Of a stretch of 48,112 nt of DNA, positions 39,322-48,112 are shown piece by piece (the first letter of the stretch is position 1; each line of letters opens with the position of its first letter). The stretch lies in contig JAGVYU010000012.1 in assembly GCA_018303105.1 (NCBI GenBank), forward strand, positions 1 through 48,112, read 5' to 3'. The stretch is from Candidatus Woesearchaeota archaeon (GTDB lineage: Archaea > Nanobdellota > Nanobdellia > Woesearchaeales > JAGVYU01). The notes under the pieces were generated by a model. That model ran no database searches. It was not told the origin of the DNA and saw nothing but the letters and a program-made list of their open reading frames with translations. The position numbers and the translations under genes were made by a program.

Positions 39322-40068
39322 TCAGCGGCGATATTTGAACACGAGGTATACCGCAACCCCGACAAAAAGGAGGACAAATGTGATGATGGCTACCGTTTGC
39401 TGGTCAACTTCAATGTCCCGTCGCATTTCTGGCGTTCGTCCTGCTAATACTTCTCCGGTATCAGCGTCTACATATGAATGCGCGCCGTCCTTATGGGTAA
39501 CGTCATAGATGAGGCGATATCCGTCATCTATGGGAAGGATCGCGAGTTCGCTGTCTGGAATTTGTTCAGGGGGTATATCGGGAGTGATGTCTTCTAAGAC
39601 AACGGGGGCATACCATCTCGAGACAATAGCGTAAATCTCACTGTCCGTGAATTCAAGTGCCCCCTGAAATGTGCCAATGATCGGGATGTTGTAGCAGTAC
39701 TGGCTTTCTCCGAGAAAAGACACGGTTTTAGGGATATCGACTGTCGTCACCATAGCTAATGCATCGTACTGCTCGATGCGCAGGTCCTCTTCATTGCGCT
39801 CGAGAAAGTCATTTGCCCGCGCAACGTAGTTTGCTGGAGTGAGCGTGGGGTCCACCAATGGCTGTATTCCCTCATATCCTTCTTTGACAATGCGGCGGAC
39901 GTATGCATCTCCTTGATTCGTGTCCGTTGCTTTCCACACGTCCCCATCGAGAAGAATCGTATTATCAGGCCCAACTTCAGGAATATCCCAGCCGCTGAAT
40001 TCACATGTGATTGCTGAGCTTACTGGCGTAATCAGGATCATCATCGTAAAAAGGAGTGCATACTTCAT
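39322..40068 (-). CDS. Secreted, membrane-anchored protein with PepSY-like segment
   Basis: The precursor begins MKYALLFTMMILITPVSSAITC, a signal peptide, and ends with a membrane helix (about 222-242) and basic tail KYRR, so the bulk is outside. The segment DDGYRLIYDVTHKDGAHSYVDADTGEVL resembles a PepSY domain. No enzyme motif is visible. The start at 40068 has TTTATTAAT (40091-40099) 26 bases upstream. It lies between the TadA operon and the pilin operon; a role at the cell surface is inferred. Confidence 0.65.
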   Translation of the reverse strand: MKYALLFTMMILITPVSSAITCEFSGWDIPEVGPDNTILLDGDVWKATDTNQGDAYVRRIVKEGYEGIQPLVDPTLTPANYVARANDFLERNEEDLRIEQYDALAMVTTVDIPKTVSFLGESQYCYNIPIIGTFQGALEFTDSEIYAIVSRWYAPVVLEDITPDIPPEQIPDSELAILPIDDGYRLIYDVTHKDGAHSYVDADTGEVLAGRTPEMRRDIEVDQQTVAIITFVLLFVGVAVYLVFKYRR

Positions 40069-40160
40069 TTCACACAAACCGCAAAGGCAGTTTATTAATT
40101 CTTATAATTACTCTGAGATAGTGTCGTAACTTTAAATACTGAGCAGCATCCTGTTGCGTC

Positions 40161-40574
40161 ATGCATCGGGGACAAGTGAGTTTGGAGTATCTTGCAGTCT
40201 TGGGATTCGTCATGGTCATCATTATTGCCATGATGGCCATATCGCAGTTCTACGCGCGGGACGTGACCGACCAGGTGATTATCAACCAAATAGACCGCCT
40301 GGCGAAAGAGATTGTGGATACCGCGGAAGAAGTGTACTACTTGGGGGCTCCGAGCCGTGAGACCGTACTCGCCTATATTCCCGAAAAGGTGGATGCGATC
40401 ATCGTGAATGGCACTGAGATCGTGTTCTCGGTCCGAATGCAAGAAGGCGTAAATGATATTGGCTACCCCGCCCAGGTAAATCTCAGCGGGTCCATCAACG
40501 CTTCTCAAGGGTTGCGCGCCGTCATCATCGAGGCAAGGGAGGGATATGTTTGGATCAACGGGTCCACAAAGTAA
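40161..40574 (+). CDS. Type IV pilin-like protein, class III signal peptide
   Basis: The 137-residue protein starts MHRGQVSLEYLAVLGFVMVIIIAMMAI. A short basic leader, the Q-x-S-x-EYL motif and a hydrophobic helix are the archaeal class III signal, cut by a prepilin peptidase near GQ|VS. The rest is a beta-rich soluble domain with NxS/T sites. A TATA-like box (40129-40139) sits 26 bases before the ATG. First gene of five in the pilin operon. Confidence 0.88.
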   Translation: MHRGQVSLEYLAVLGFVMVIIIAMMAISQFYARDVTDQVIINQIDRLAKEIVDTAEEVYYLGAPSRETVLAYIPEKVDAIIVNGTEIVFSVRMQEGVNDIGYPAQVNLSGSINASQGLRAVIIEAREGYVWINGSTK

Positions 40575-40948
40575 AAGGCCAGGTTGCCCTCGAGTTTATT
40601 ATGATGGTGTCCTTCATGCTCGTGGCATTTATTGTGATCATGACGCTTATATTTTGGCAGCAGGAGCAGACACACAGGAAGGAAGAGCAGCTTATTCTTG
40701 AGGATACTGCATCGATGATCCAGGTTGAGATTCTGACTGCGGAAAAAGTGAGCGAGGGGTATGCACGTACGTTCATAATCCCTGCGTCGCTGCAGGGTGC
40801 GCCGTATACCGTTGGACAAGACAATCATACCGTTATCGTATCCACGCAGCAGTACAGCGTGAGTAAGCGGATTCCTGAAGTGCATGGGGAATTAAGATTC
40901 GGTCTAAACAGTATTCGAACGGGAAATGGAACGATCTATGTTAATTAA
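40550..40948 (+). CDS. Type IV pilin-like protein with TTG start
   Basis: The 132-residue protein has VKGQVALEFIMMVSFMLVAFIVIMTLIF, again a class III signal with GQ|VALEF. No ATG is available in frame before the signal; TTG at 40550 is taken as the start because GGGAGGG lies six bases upstream. It overlaps the first pilin gene by 25 bases. The lipid-phase helix is followed by a small soluble domain. Confidence 0.8.
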   Translation: MDQRVHKVKGQVALEFIMMVSFMLVAFIVIMTLIFWQQEQTHRKEEQLILEDTASMIQVEILTAEKVSEGYARTFIIPASLQGAPYTVGQDNHTVIVSTQQYSVSKRIPEVHGELRFGLNSIRTGNGTIYVN

Positions 40949-41444
40949 GCGCGCGCAGATCTGGAGCCTTGATCTCTTCATAGCAATAAGCATGATGATG
41001 ATCACGGTAGCGATTTTTTTCGTTCTGAGCATCAACATGAGCGAGCGTTCAGATTCAGGGATTGTGACGCTTCTTGAAGACGGTAAAGCGATCTCGAACT
41101 TTGCCGTGGGCACGGGTTCTCCAGATGGATGGACGCTGCAAAATATGCAGGCCATCGGAGTAACGGATGGGCAGAGGCGTTTAAACACAACGAAGCTTGC
41201 GCAGTGGGAACAGCTTGCGCAAGATGAGTACAATCTGACAAAGCGCCTGCTTTCCACGGACAGTGATTACTACATCCGCTTCATGAATCGGGAGAATACG
41301 TTCATAACAATCGAAGGCAGTGATGGCTTTGGCAAACCCGGAACGACAAATGAAACTCTGTATAAGGAGGGATCTATCGCAAAAATCCAGAGATTTATGG
41401 TATACAATAAGAGCATTGTCAGCATGGTGATCTACGTATGGTAA
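40938..41444 (+). CDS. Pilin-like exported protein
   Basis: The protein starts MLIKRAQIWSLDLFIAISMMMITVAIFFVLSIN, a short basic leader and hydrophobic helix in the same form as the next gene (KKAFFFSFDALIAIS). The start at 40938 is preferred over 40926 because it matches that leader length; both overlap the previous gene. The remaining roughly 135 residues form an outer domain with NxT/S sites. Third gene of the operon. Confidence 0.75.
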   Translation: MLIKRAQIWSLDLFIAISMMMITVAIFFVLSINMSERSDSGIVTLLEDGKAISNFAVGTGSPDGWTLQNMQAIGVTDGQRRLNTTKLAQWEQLAQDEYNLTKRLLSTDSDYYIRFMNRENTFITIEGSDGFGKPGTTNETLYKEGSIAKIQRFMVYNKSIVSMVIYVW

Positions 41445-44400
41445 AAAAAGCGTTTTTCTTCAGCTTTGACGCATTGATTGCCATTAGCATTATGCTCGCA
41501 GTGTTATACGCGGCGTCGCTCATCTATATCTCAAACAGGAGTGACGTGCAGCAAGTGTACTACGCTCAGGACCTTGTTGAAATTTTCTCTTCCGTATCCA
41601 TGCAGGAGATCAATAATTCCCAGGTTGCCGTAATCCTTCAGCAGCATAACCTCACCGAGTACAATTTGACCGTGCTCGAGCAGATCGGCCGTTTTTGGGC
41701 TGTTGGTGACGTGCAAACCGCACGAAATCTTTCAGAATATTTGCTGGGATCGCTCATTCCTGTCCAGTTTGGATATGCGCTTGTCGCTGGAAACGATGTT
41801 ATCTTTGAAACCGACACTCCCCTGAGAAACCAGCTTTCCAGCGCGAAGCAGATGGTTTCCGGACTGGAGTCAGGGCACGCCATTGAGGGTAAAAGTGCTC
41901 GTCTTTTTCTGAAAGATATTAACGCGAAGCAGGATGCCGCGTACGCGTATTTTGGAGGATATGAGGGGGATGGGAATCTTACGAAACTGCTCTATTTGCC
42001 GGCAGACTTTTTTAACATCCAATCCGCGTATTTTGAGGTGAACAACGGGGCAGCGTTTGATCTGTATGTTAATGGGAATTATAGTGGAACGTATAATGCG
42101 ACGAATGCCTCGCTCGGCGCAAACAAGTGGTATCTTGACTCTATGTACTTCAGCAACTTCGCACCCGACCAAAACCTCGTTGAGCTGAGGTTTGCAAAAA
42201 CGAGCAGCAATTATATCGGCGGTGGGTATTTGAAGGTGGAGTTTTCAACGTCCGAGATTGACACATCACAAGTGATCTACGAGAATGGTCTTGCAACGCA
42301 AGTGTTCGATCTTCCCGGCATTGATGGAGTGATTAATCTGTATACCTCTCTGTATATTCCTGGAAATCTCACGAGCATGCAGGTGCAGCTTCATTATTAT
42401 GCGAATCACAGCGACGCTTTTCAAAGCCCGTTCTTTCTCAGGATAGGAAATACGACGGTGTTTGAGGATACGAATTCCACCGTCGTGCAGCTAAGAACCC
42501 TCACAGACGCTGAGCTCTCCATGCTCGATTACGGACAATTCTCAAGGCACACTGTTCCCGTACGGTTAGGCTTTAGCAATTTATCATCGCAGGAAATCGT
42601 AATCGGTGGCTATCAGGGAGACTCTGTGCTCATTACGGACGTGAGCGGCAGCATGAATGAATGCGACATCGATAAGACGGGATTTTCCGCGCTGACGTGC
42701 CCTTCAGATGGCTCTGATCCCGACGCGGAGCGCTTAGAAACAGCAAAGTTCGTGGACAAGGACTTTATTGATCGCATCGTCAATATTTCAGGGAATCGTG
42801 TTGGACTCGTGAGTTATTCATCAGTCTTAGAGGAGTATATGAACCTGAGCGATAATGCAATTCAGCTCAAAAACCATATTGACAGCTACGTCCCGCTTTC
42901 GGCAACGTGCATCTCCTGCGGTATTTACCAGGCGACGCAAGTGCTCATTAGAGATAATACGAAGCCCCTTCATGATGATATATGGAAATACACAAACGCG
43001 TATCAATTTACGGCGCCTCCGGCGAATTGGTATGATCAGAGTTACAACGACTCCTTATGGCCTTCTGGAAAAACCGTGCTGGGTTTTGGAGGAGTTGATA
43101 CCTCAATCAATAATGCGCTCCATCCGGATCTTTGGGATATGGCGCAGGATCATCCGGAGCCCATTGATTTTTCTTCCGGGATGAATAGCACGGCAAACTC
43201 GTTTGGTTTTTCAGCCGCGGCTTCCATTGCGACTCCTCTTCTCAATATGCACTTTGATGGCCCTTCGCTTTTAGGCTGGACGTCCTCCGGAGCCGTGCAG
43301 GCATCGGCGCTCATCGAAAACGCGACGGTTCTGCTCCTCGACGATTTCGAATCCTACTATACCTCCACTACGCAGATCAATGGCAATAGTATTAACCGCT
43401 CTCCGGGATACTGGATTACGAATGATGCCGGCCAGGAGGTATATATTTTCGCGAATGACCCCGGATATGCAGCGTACAGCCCGACGGATGTTCTTGTGTT
43501 TAGGGATATGGACAGCTATGGCTATATCCGGAGAACGTTTAATCTTTTAGGATACGCGCGGGCAAACCTCACGTATGCATGGAGATTGAGCGGCGAGAAT
43601 GACCTTGGGGATTATGGAGATGTTCGCATTAATGACGGATCATGGCAGACGCTGCGCCAATATGCGGGAAACATTGACGACGATGATCAGTATCACAACG
43701 CGTCCCACGACCTGAGCAGTTATGTGATGAGGGATCCGTTCTACGTGCAATTCGGAGCGTACTCATATTCCTCATTCAGTCAAAATGGGGATTTGGAGCG
43801 CTTCTATGTTGAGGATATTCGCTTTACGGGAGTCAAGGATTATTTTGGCATGCGTGACTACTGGATTGTTGATTCCAATGGCGGCAGTTCAGGATCGCTC
43901 AACCAGTCCTTTTCCGTTCCCGATGAGACAATTACGAAGGTAACATTCTCCTTTAATCATAGTGTCAACGCAGCGCTGTTTAATGGAACCGCAAACCCGT
44001 ACTGCAGCCTCAAGCATCCTTCAGGAGAATCCACACTCTGGTCCGCATCATGGACGCAGGCATCCCATCCCCAAAACGGGCCAATCCAGGAAACATTTGA
44101 CATCACATCATATGTCACAAACACGTCATATCTGTACGCTATTGAGTGCGGCGCGTCTGTGACAAGCGGCTCGGGAAGAACGATTGTCGCATTTGATGAT
44201 CTGAGCATTCTTGTTAACTACACCTCCACGGGGAATGACGGCTGGGATTGGGCGCGGGGAAACGAAACATACGGAAGCACAGGAGATGATGGTGCCCCAG
44301 GAGATCATGATATGACTGCGCACTATGATCCCTCCGCAAAATCAGACGGCGTGACAACGGATGGCTCAAAACGTGTGCAAGTGGACATCGGAGGAGTGCA

Positions 44401-46339
44401 GTGCGGGACAAACTGCGGGTATTCTGACTCTGGTGCGTTTGGCATCCAGCTCAACATCACCTCGGCTATGTACGACAGCATCCAAAATGGCGGAAAGGCC
44501 ATCGTCTCATTCAGGTATGCAGCGTTTGATCGTGAGAGTTTCACGGGAGGCTCTGACGACACGGAAGAGAGTGTTTGGATTAAGGCACGGTTTGGCAATC
44601 AGGCGCAGATGCATTACTTAGGGTATGATCTCGACACGGGCCAAAGCGCTGCTCCCACCGCGCCTGCAGACTCCCCTCCTGAAATTCTATACGATTACAG
44701 CGTTAGTGATAACGTGATGTGGCATCAGGATAACACCCGGGGGGATTTTGACCGTGATGGAGACGGCGTGAGAAATACTGGAATGTTCGTGCAAGACGTG
44801 ACGCAACATATCACGGGTCCGGGATGGTATTACCTGGATATGGGAGCAAAGTTTGACTCCTCGGGGGGATGGCAATCAACAACGGAGGGCATTGTTGCGT
44901 TTTTTGATGATGTTGATATCAGCATTCAGAATGCCTCAGGCAACTTTTATTTTAGAAAAACGTTTGCCATTCAGGACTTGAACAGTATTAGTCTGCCCAA
45001 ACTGTATGTGTATAGTGATGACGGCGCTGATGTGTACATTAATGGCAATCTTGTAAGTTCCGATCCTGGCCCTCATAACGCCACATACTGGAATGTGAAC
45101 GGGATTTCTGTTGATACGGATGATCTCATCTCGGGAGATAATGTGATTGCTGTCAAGATCTACAACGATGATGCGGTAAGTGCGAAGTTCGACCTCGAGC
45201 TTCGGGCGAATGTATCTGTGATTCCGAAAGCAATGGTCATTATGAGCGACGGCCAGGCAAATTACTGCCACGGGCCGAATGACGGGCTCATGGATATTAA
45301 TGGATGGAGCGGTGATTGTCTTGATTCGCAGGCGGTCAACGAGACAGTTTCATTCGCATGTTATGCAAAGCAGCATTACAATATCAGCATTTATGCTGTT
45401 GCGTTCGGCGCCGGCGCTGACGTAGCTACGCTGAACAGGACTGCATGCTGTGATGACTGCTCCCATTTTTTCATGAGCACGAACGTAACAGGATTGCAGG
45501 AAGCGTACAAGAATATCGCGCTGAATCTGCTCAAGACGAATGTTGTGAAAATGAATCAGACGATAAACATTTCAGGCCAGTACATTAAGTCCGTGTTGTA
45601 TCCCGATTCGTTTATCCGCTATACGTATATTCCGGATGTGCCCCAGTCAAGCTATGGCAAAATTCCGATTACGGCGGAGTCTGCCCGGTTTAATAATGAA
45701 GTCACGACGGGAACAATTGACTTGCCTCAGGGTATTGAAGTGAGTGATTTTAAAGTGACTTCATACTCTGGCAACCGTTGGACGGATCTTCTCAGGATTC
45801 AGAATGCATTCTATCAGAATTGGACTGCCGTGTATAACCTCTCGGTCTACAATGCCCAGTATGAAGAGCTCGGTGATCCATACATTGTTCAAGTCCCGGT
45901 TTCTCTTTTGGCGATAGGGTCCGGAAATAGCGTCTGGGTAAGCACAGGAACGAATGCGACGACTTCTACAAATGGTTCTGCTGACGATCGCGCGATTTAT
46001 ACGGTGCACATCGACGCGCTCGTGAATTACACGGGAGTGTTCCCAAAAGCAGCTGGTTGCAGATGGTCTGTTGACTTTGAGGATAATACGAGCGCGGTTC
46101 TCCGCATTCCTGAGACATATGGCGGGACAAAGACGTGCGATTATGCATCAGGAGTTTTTGATCCTACGGATGCCATCGATAATGCTGCGTATCAACTTTT
46201 GAAAAAGCTTGACTTTGACAATGATGGGAAAATCATTGTGAACATTGACAGCGCTGATCTTGAAACCGAGATTATTGGCGAGCAGGGAATTCCATTCCTG
46301 TGGGGGCCTGCAATTATGGAAATAAGGGTGTGGTCATGA
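41438..46339 (+). CDS. Giant pilin-like surface protein with split von Willebrand A domain
   Basis: The 1633-residue protein starts MVKKAFFFSFDALIAISIMLAVLYAASLIYI, a pilin-type leader and membrane helix. Residues about 395-510 begin a von Willebrand A domain with the MIDAS DVSGS (D401, S403, S405). The second half appears at about residue 1265 (KAMVIMSDGQANYC with D1271, then SIYAVAFGAGADVATLNRTACCDDCSHFF). The roughly 750 residues between contain repeated beta-sandwich segments (PPANWYDQSYNDSLWPSGKTVLGFGG, FYFRKTFAIQDLNSISLPKLYVYSDDGADVYINGNLV) like carbohydrate-binding modules. Many NxS/T sites suggest glycosylation. It could be an adhesin tip on a pilus. Confidence 0.85.
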   Translation: MVKKAFFFSFDALIAISIMLAVLYAASLIYISNRSDVQQVYYAQDLVEIFSSVSMQEINNSQVAVILQQHNLTEYNLTVLEQIGRFWAVGDVQTARNLSEYLLGSLIPVQFGYALVAGNDVIFETDTPLRNQLSSAKQMVSGLESGHAIEGKSARLFLKDINAKQDAAYAYFGGYEGDGNLTKLLYLPADFFNIQSAYFEVNNGAAFDLYVNGNYSGTYNATNASLGANKWYLDSMYFSNFAPDQNLVELRFAKTSSNYIGGGYLKVEFSTSEIDTSQVIYENGLATQVFDLPGIDGVINLYTSLYIPGNLTSMQVQLHYYANHSDAFQSPFFLRIGNTTVFEDTNSTVVQLRTLTDAELSMLDYGQFSRHTVPVRLGFSNLSSQEIVIGGYQGDSVLITDVSGSMNECDIDKTGFSALTCPSDGSDPDAERLETAKFVDKDFIDRIVNISGNRVGLVSYSSVLEEYMNLSDNAIQLKNHIDSYVPLSATCISCGIYQATQVLIRDNTKPLHDDIWKYTNAYQFTAPPANWYDQSYNDSLWPSGKTVLGFGGVDTSINNALHPDLWDMAQDHPEPIDFSSGMNSTANSFGFSAAASIATPLLNMHFDGPSLLGWTSSGAVQASALIENATVLLLDDFESYYTSTTQINGNSINRSPGYWITNDAGQEVYIFANDPGYAAYSPTDVLVFRDMDSYGYIRRTFNLLGYARANLTYAWRLSGENDLGDYGDVRINDGSWQTLRQYAGNIDDDDQYHNASHDLSSYVMRDPFYVQFGAYSYSSFSQNGDLERFYVEDIRFTGVKDYFGMRDYWIVDSNGGSSGSLNQSFSVPDETITKVTFSFNHSVNAALFNGTANPYCSLKHPSGESTLWSASWTQASHPQNGPIQETFDITSYVTNTSYLYAIECGASVTSGSGRTIVAFDDLSILVNYTSTGNDGWDWARGNETYGSTGDDGAPGDHDMTAHYDPSAKSDGVTTDGSKRVQVDIGGVQCGTNCGYSDSGAFGIQLNITSAMYDSIQNGGKAIVSFRYAAFDRESFTGGSDDTEESVWIKARFGNQAQMHYLGYDLDTGQSAAPTAPADSPPEILYDYSVSDNVMWHQDNTRGDFDRDGDGVRNTGMFVQDVTQHITGPGWYYLDMGAKFDSSGGWQSTTEGIVAFFDDVDISIQNASGNFYFRKTFAIQDLNSISLPKLYVYSDDGADVYINGNLVSSDPGPHNATYWNVNGISVDTDDLISGDNVIAVKIYNDDAVSAKFDLELRANVSVIPKAMVIMSDGQANYCHGPNDGLMDINGWSGDCLDSQAVNETVSFACYAKQHYNISIYAVAFGAGADVATLNRTACCDDCSHFFMSTNVTGLQEAYKNIALNLLKTNVVKMNQTINISGQYIKSVLYPDSFIRYTYIPDVPQSSYGKIPITAESARFNNEVTTGTIDLPQGIEVSDFKVTSYSGNRWTDLLRIQNAFYQNWTAVYNLSVYNAQYEELGDPYIVQVPVSLLAIGSGNSVWVSTGTNATTSTNGSADDRAIYTVHIDALVNYTGVFPKAAGCRWSVDFEDNTSAVLRIPETYGGTKTCDYASGVFDPTDAIDNAAYQLLKKLDFDNDGKIIVNIDSADLETEIIGEQGIPFLWGPAIMEIRVWS

Positions 46340-47286
46340 ACCGAAAAGCGATGTTTTTCACGCTGTTGACAATCGCGATACTGGGAATTTTCATCTTCGC
46401 GTTTTCATATCAGGAGTATCAGCGGCTTTCCAATCGGGCGCTCACCGTTGAGGCAAGAGTAACGAGCCTTAACGATTTTCTCAGTGATGTGCGCCGTGAC
46501 ATCGGCCGTGGATTGTATATCTCCGGGTTCAGGAGTGTGCTCGCGCTGAGTGAGTATATGATCAATCAAGGAACATATGTTGATGATGTCCAGTCGAGGT
46601 TTCGCGAGGCGATGATTAATGGAACGATCAATGGCAGCACGTATACTGTCCTTCAGGGCTCTACTTTTAAGGATTGGGCGCAGCGCATTCAGTTTGAGGG
46701 GGATAAGGTAAGGATCGATGTGAATATAACTCTGAATACTTTGGATGTCGTGCAGGATGACCCGTGGAATGTCCTTGTGCGGGCGAATGTAACGATGATT
46801 GTCAAGGACAGCGCGCAGACAGCCACGTTTACGACAACGGAGTTTGTCACAGCGAAAGTGGGTATTGTGGGTTTTGAGGATCCCTTGTACATTGTAAATG
46901 GCCAAGGAAGATTGACAAATGTGATTAATACTTCCATATTTTACGGCAATTTCACTCAGAAAATTAATGGCACATGGTACGTTTCGAATCTTTTGAATCA
47001 TACTGCTTCAGGATATTATGTTGCTGACGAGGATGCTCCAAGTTTCCTCATGCGCTTTGAGAATGATCTGGAAAGCTCTCCCTATGGCATTGAAAGTCTA
47101 GTGGATCTTGCTAAGTTTGAGGCGCAGGGCATCCAAACGTACGAAAACAGCATTGTGGATCATAAGTACTTTGCGAACAGTTCTGGAACATTATATCGGA
47201 TAAACTTCACGCCGAGCTGGTTCGTCATAGACCAAGCGCATCTTGCTCAATATAATGTGACGGGAGTGAGTTATGGGGTTTCGTGA
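46336..47286 (+). CDS. Pilin-like exported protein, last gene of operon
   Basis: The 316-residue protein starts MNRKAMFFTLLTIAILGIFIFAFSYQEYQRLSNRALTVEARV: basic leader, membrane helix, then a helical stalk and a beta-rich outer region with many NxS/T sites. The start overlaps the stop of the giant gene (ATGA). No named family recognised, but the gene order and leader suggest a minor component of the same surface structure. Confidence 0.75.
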   Translation: MNRKAMFFTLLTIAILGIFIFAFSYQEYQRLSNRALTVEARVTSLNDFLSDVRRDIGRGLYISGFRSVLALSEYMINQGTYVDDVQSRFREAMINGTINGSTYTVLQGSTFKDWAQRIQFEGDKVRIDVNITLNTLDVVQDDPWNVLVRANVTMIVKDSAQTATFTTTEFVTAKVGIVGFEDPLYIVNGQGRLTNVINTSIFYGNFTQKINGTWYVSNLLNHTASGYYVADEDAPSFLMRFENDLESSPYGIESLVDLAKFEAQGIQTYENSIVDHKYFANSSGTLYRINFTPSWFVIDQAHLAQYNVTGVSYGVS

Positions 47287-47331
47287 GAAGTTTTTCACAA
47301 TAGAAATAAGGTCCACGCTAAAATAGCCCGT

Positions 47332-47739
47332 TCACTGAAGAATTTTAATCAAGTCTTCTGTTGAATAAACCTTAACTTTATTTTGGGTTTTTAATTTCTT
47401 GTCATTTGACCAGATGCCGCAGTTAAGCTTTAAGGCTAAAGCAAAATATTCCGTGTCATTTGGGTCTGGACTACTCTTTTCTGCTTCAGGAACAAACTTC
47501 TCAAATTCAGAATAAGGCACAAATTCAATTTTGGCTGAGATGATGGCTAGAAACACATCAAACTCGTATTCAGAGAGTCCTGACTTGGCTAGAATTTCAG
47601 GCCTATGCTTCTCTAGTTCTTGCAATAACTTATCTACAGAGAAGAGCTTGAGCCGCTCAGTAAATATGAGGTCGTAGGTCCTGCCCTCTCTAGCGATCAA
47701 AGCAGACATCAGAATATTCGCATCAATAATAAATTCCAT
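47332..47739 (-). CDS. vapC: PIN-domain ribonuclease (VapC-type toxin)
   Basis: The 135-residue protein has the PIN acidic residues: D6 in FIIDANIL, E41, D95 in DPNDTEYFALAL and D113 in IWSNDKKL. PIN toxins cut tRNA, rRNA or mRNA unless held by a partner. It starts one base after the ribbon-helix-helix gene, the usual VapB-VapC order. The 45-base gap before it holds no gene. Confidence 0.88.
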   Translation of the reverse strand: MEFIIDANILMSALIAREGRTYDLIFTERLKLFSVDKLLQELEKHRPEILAKSGLSEYEFDVFLAIISAKIEFVPYSEFEKFVPEAEKSSPDPNDTEYFALALKLNCGIWSNDKKLKTQNKVKVYSTEDLIKILQ

Positions 47740-47740
47740 G

Positions 47741-47962
47741 TTATTTAGCTAAATCTCTATGCAGTGATTCATTTATTTTTCTTCCTAATTCCAATGCGTC
47801 TTTCTCCGTAAGCTTGGATTTGGCGGATATGGTTTTTAGTATTTTGAGCTGCGAGACTTTGCTTCTGATTGCGGTTCGTGCTACTTCAGACCAATTGATT
47901 TCTTTAGATTCATCCATTCCCCTTTTCAAATCTTCCGGAACAGATAAGGTTATGGTTGGCAT
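47741..47962 (-). CDS. vapB: Ribbon-helix-helix antitoxin (VapB-type)
   Basis: The 73-residue protein MPTITLSVPEDLKRGMDESKEINWSEVARTAIRSKVSQLK has a ribbon-helix-helix DNA-binding N-terminus and a helical C-terminal tail for toxin binding. The start at 47962 has GGAGGG four bases upstream, so the Met four codons earlier is not used. TATTTAACTTATTTA (about 47975-47989) is a TATA-like region. It would repress its own operon. Confidence 0.82.
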   Translation of the reverse strand: MPTITLSVPEDLKRGMDESKEINWSEVARTAIRSKVSQLKILKTISAKSKLTEKDALELGRKINESLHRDLAK

Positions 47963-47989
47963 TTTTCCCTCCAATATTTAACTTATTTA

Positions 47990-48112
47990 ATTATGTGTAA
48001 ATAGTTAATCTATATAAATCTTTCGGAGGGGACTCTGGAAAGGCAGAAGATCTTTTCTATAAAAGCGAGCTTGATTTTGAGGATTCTATCGTAAGCGGTT
48101 AAGGTAAATCCG
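47990..48112. other. Right-end noncoding stretch
   Basis: A TATA-like sequence CTATATAAAT at about 48010-48019 faces either way, but no start codon follows within the window on the plus strand. No RNA gene or repeat is recognised here. Confidence 0.3.

Noticed and set aside
1-48112. CRISPR array, rRNA genes, prophage or plasmid origin
   Set aside because: No regular spaced repeats, rRNA segments, integrase, capsid or replication initiator genes were seen.

Overview
The window looks like a chromosomal segment of a DPANN-type archaeon, most likely near Woesearchaeota or Pacearchaeota (inference, no phylogeny was run). The archaeal signs are direct. Most first genes of transcription units have a TATA-like box centred about 26 bases before the start codon, which implies leaderless mRNAs. 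A tRNA-Thr carries a 17-nt intron with a bulge-helix-bulge splice motif. There are class III (archaeal pilin-type) signal peptides, TadA/TadC-like pilus genes, a KaiC-like ATPase, an archaeal YchF-type GTPase and DUF5752-like proteins. Genes are tightly packed, with 4-base start/stop overlaps and several overlapping convergent 3' ends.

Layout. 1-5.2 kb: DUF5752-like proteins, TruD, adenylate kinase, an APH-fold kinase, small hypothetical genes and a lipoprotein. 5.2-7.1 kb: the intron-bearing tRNA, a structured inverted repeat and three related proteins of unknown function. 7.2-8.4 kb: YchF-like GTPase. 8.4-21.2 kb: a bacterial-type murein (peptidoglycan) locus. murG-murB-murA form one operon. 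An Mpl/MurC-like ligase, a FemAB-like aminoacyltransferase, a MurF fused to an M23 endopeptidase, and MraY form a second. A divergent pair encodes a glycosidase-like lipoprotein and a monofunctional GT51 murein polymerase, and a MOP-family flippase follows. A free phosphohistidine swivel domain and an unknown partner sit between the two mur operons. 21.2-26.2 kb: surface glycan genes (ALG10-like glucosyltransferase, O-antigen-ligase-like protein, YfhO/PTPS-related membrane protein), preceded by a small element with terminal inverted repeats between direct repeats. 26.2-28.4 kb: a Cys-rich lipoprotein, an MNT-HEPN pair and a phospholipase D lipoprotein. 28.4-31.5 kb: PfkB/adenosine-kinase-like enzyme, Lrp regulator and S-adenosylhomocysteine hydrolase, with an unusual divergent regulatory region. 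31.7-35 kb: lipoprotein, KaiC-like ATPase, a 51-residue membrane protein, LemA and its GIDE-domain partner. 35-47.3 kb: TadA ATPase, two TadC proteins and a five-gene operon of pilin-like proteins, one of 1633 residues with a von Willebrand A domain split by about 750 residues. 47.3-48 kb: a VapBC-type pair.

The most striking content is the murein locus. MurA, MurB, an Mpl/MurC-type ligase, MurF, MraY, MurG, a flippase and GT51 cover UDP-GlcNAc to polymerised glycan. FemAB, M23 and the glycosidase-like lipoprotein would modify or trim it. MurD, MurE, Ddl and any transpeptidase are not in the window. The conserved catalytic residues that can be read are mostly intact, so the genes look functional, but their presence in an archaeon and the MurF-M23 fusion are unusual.
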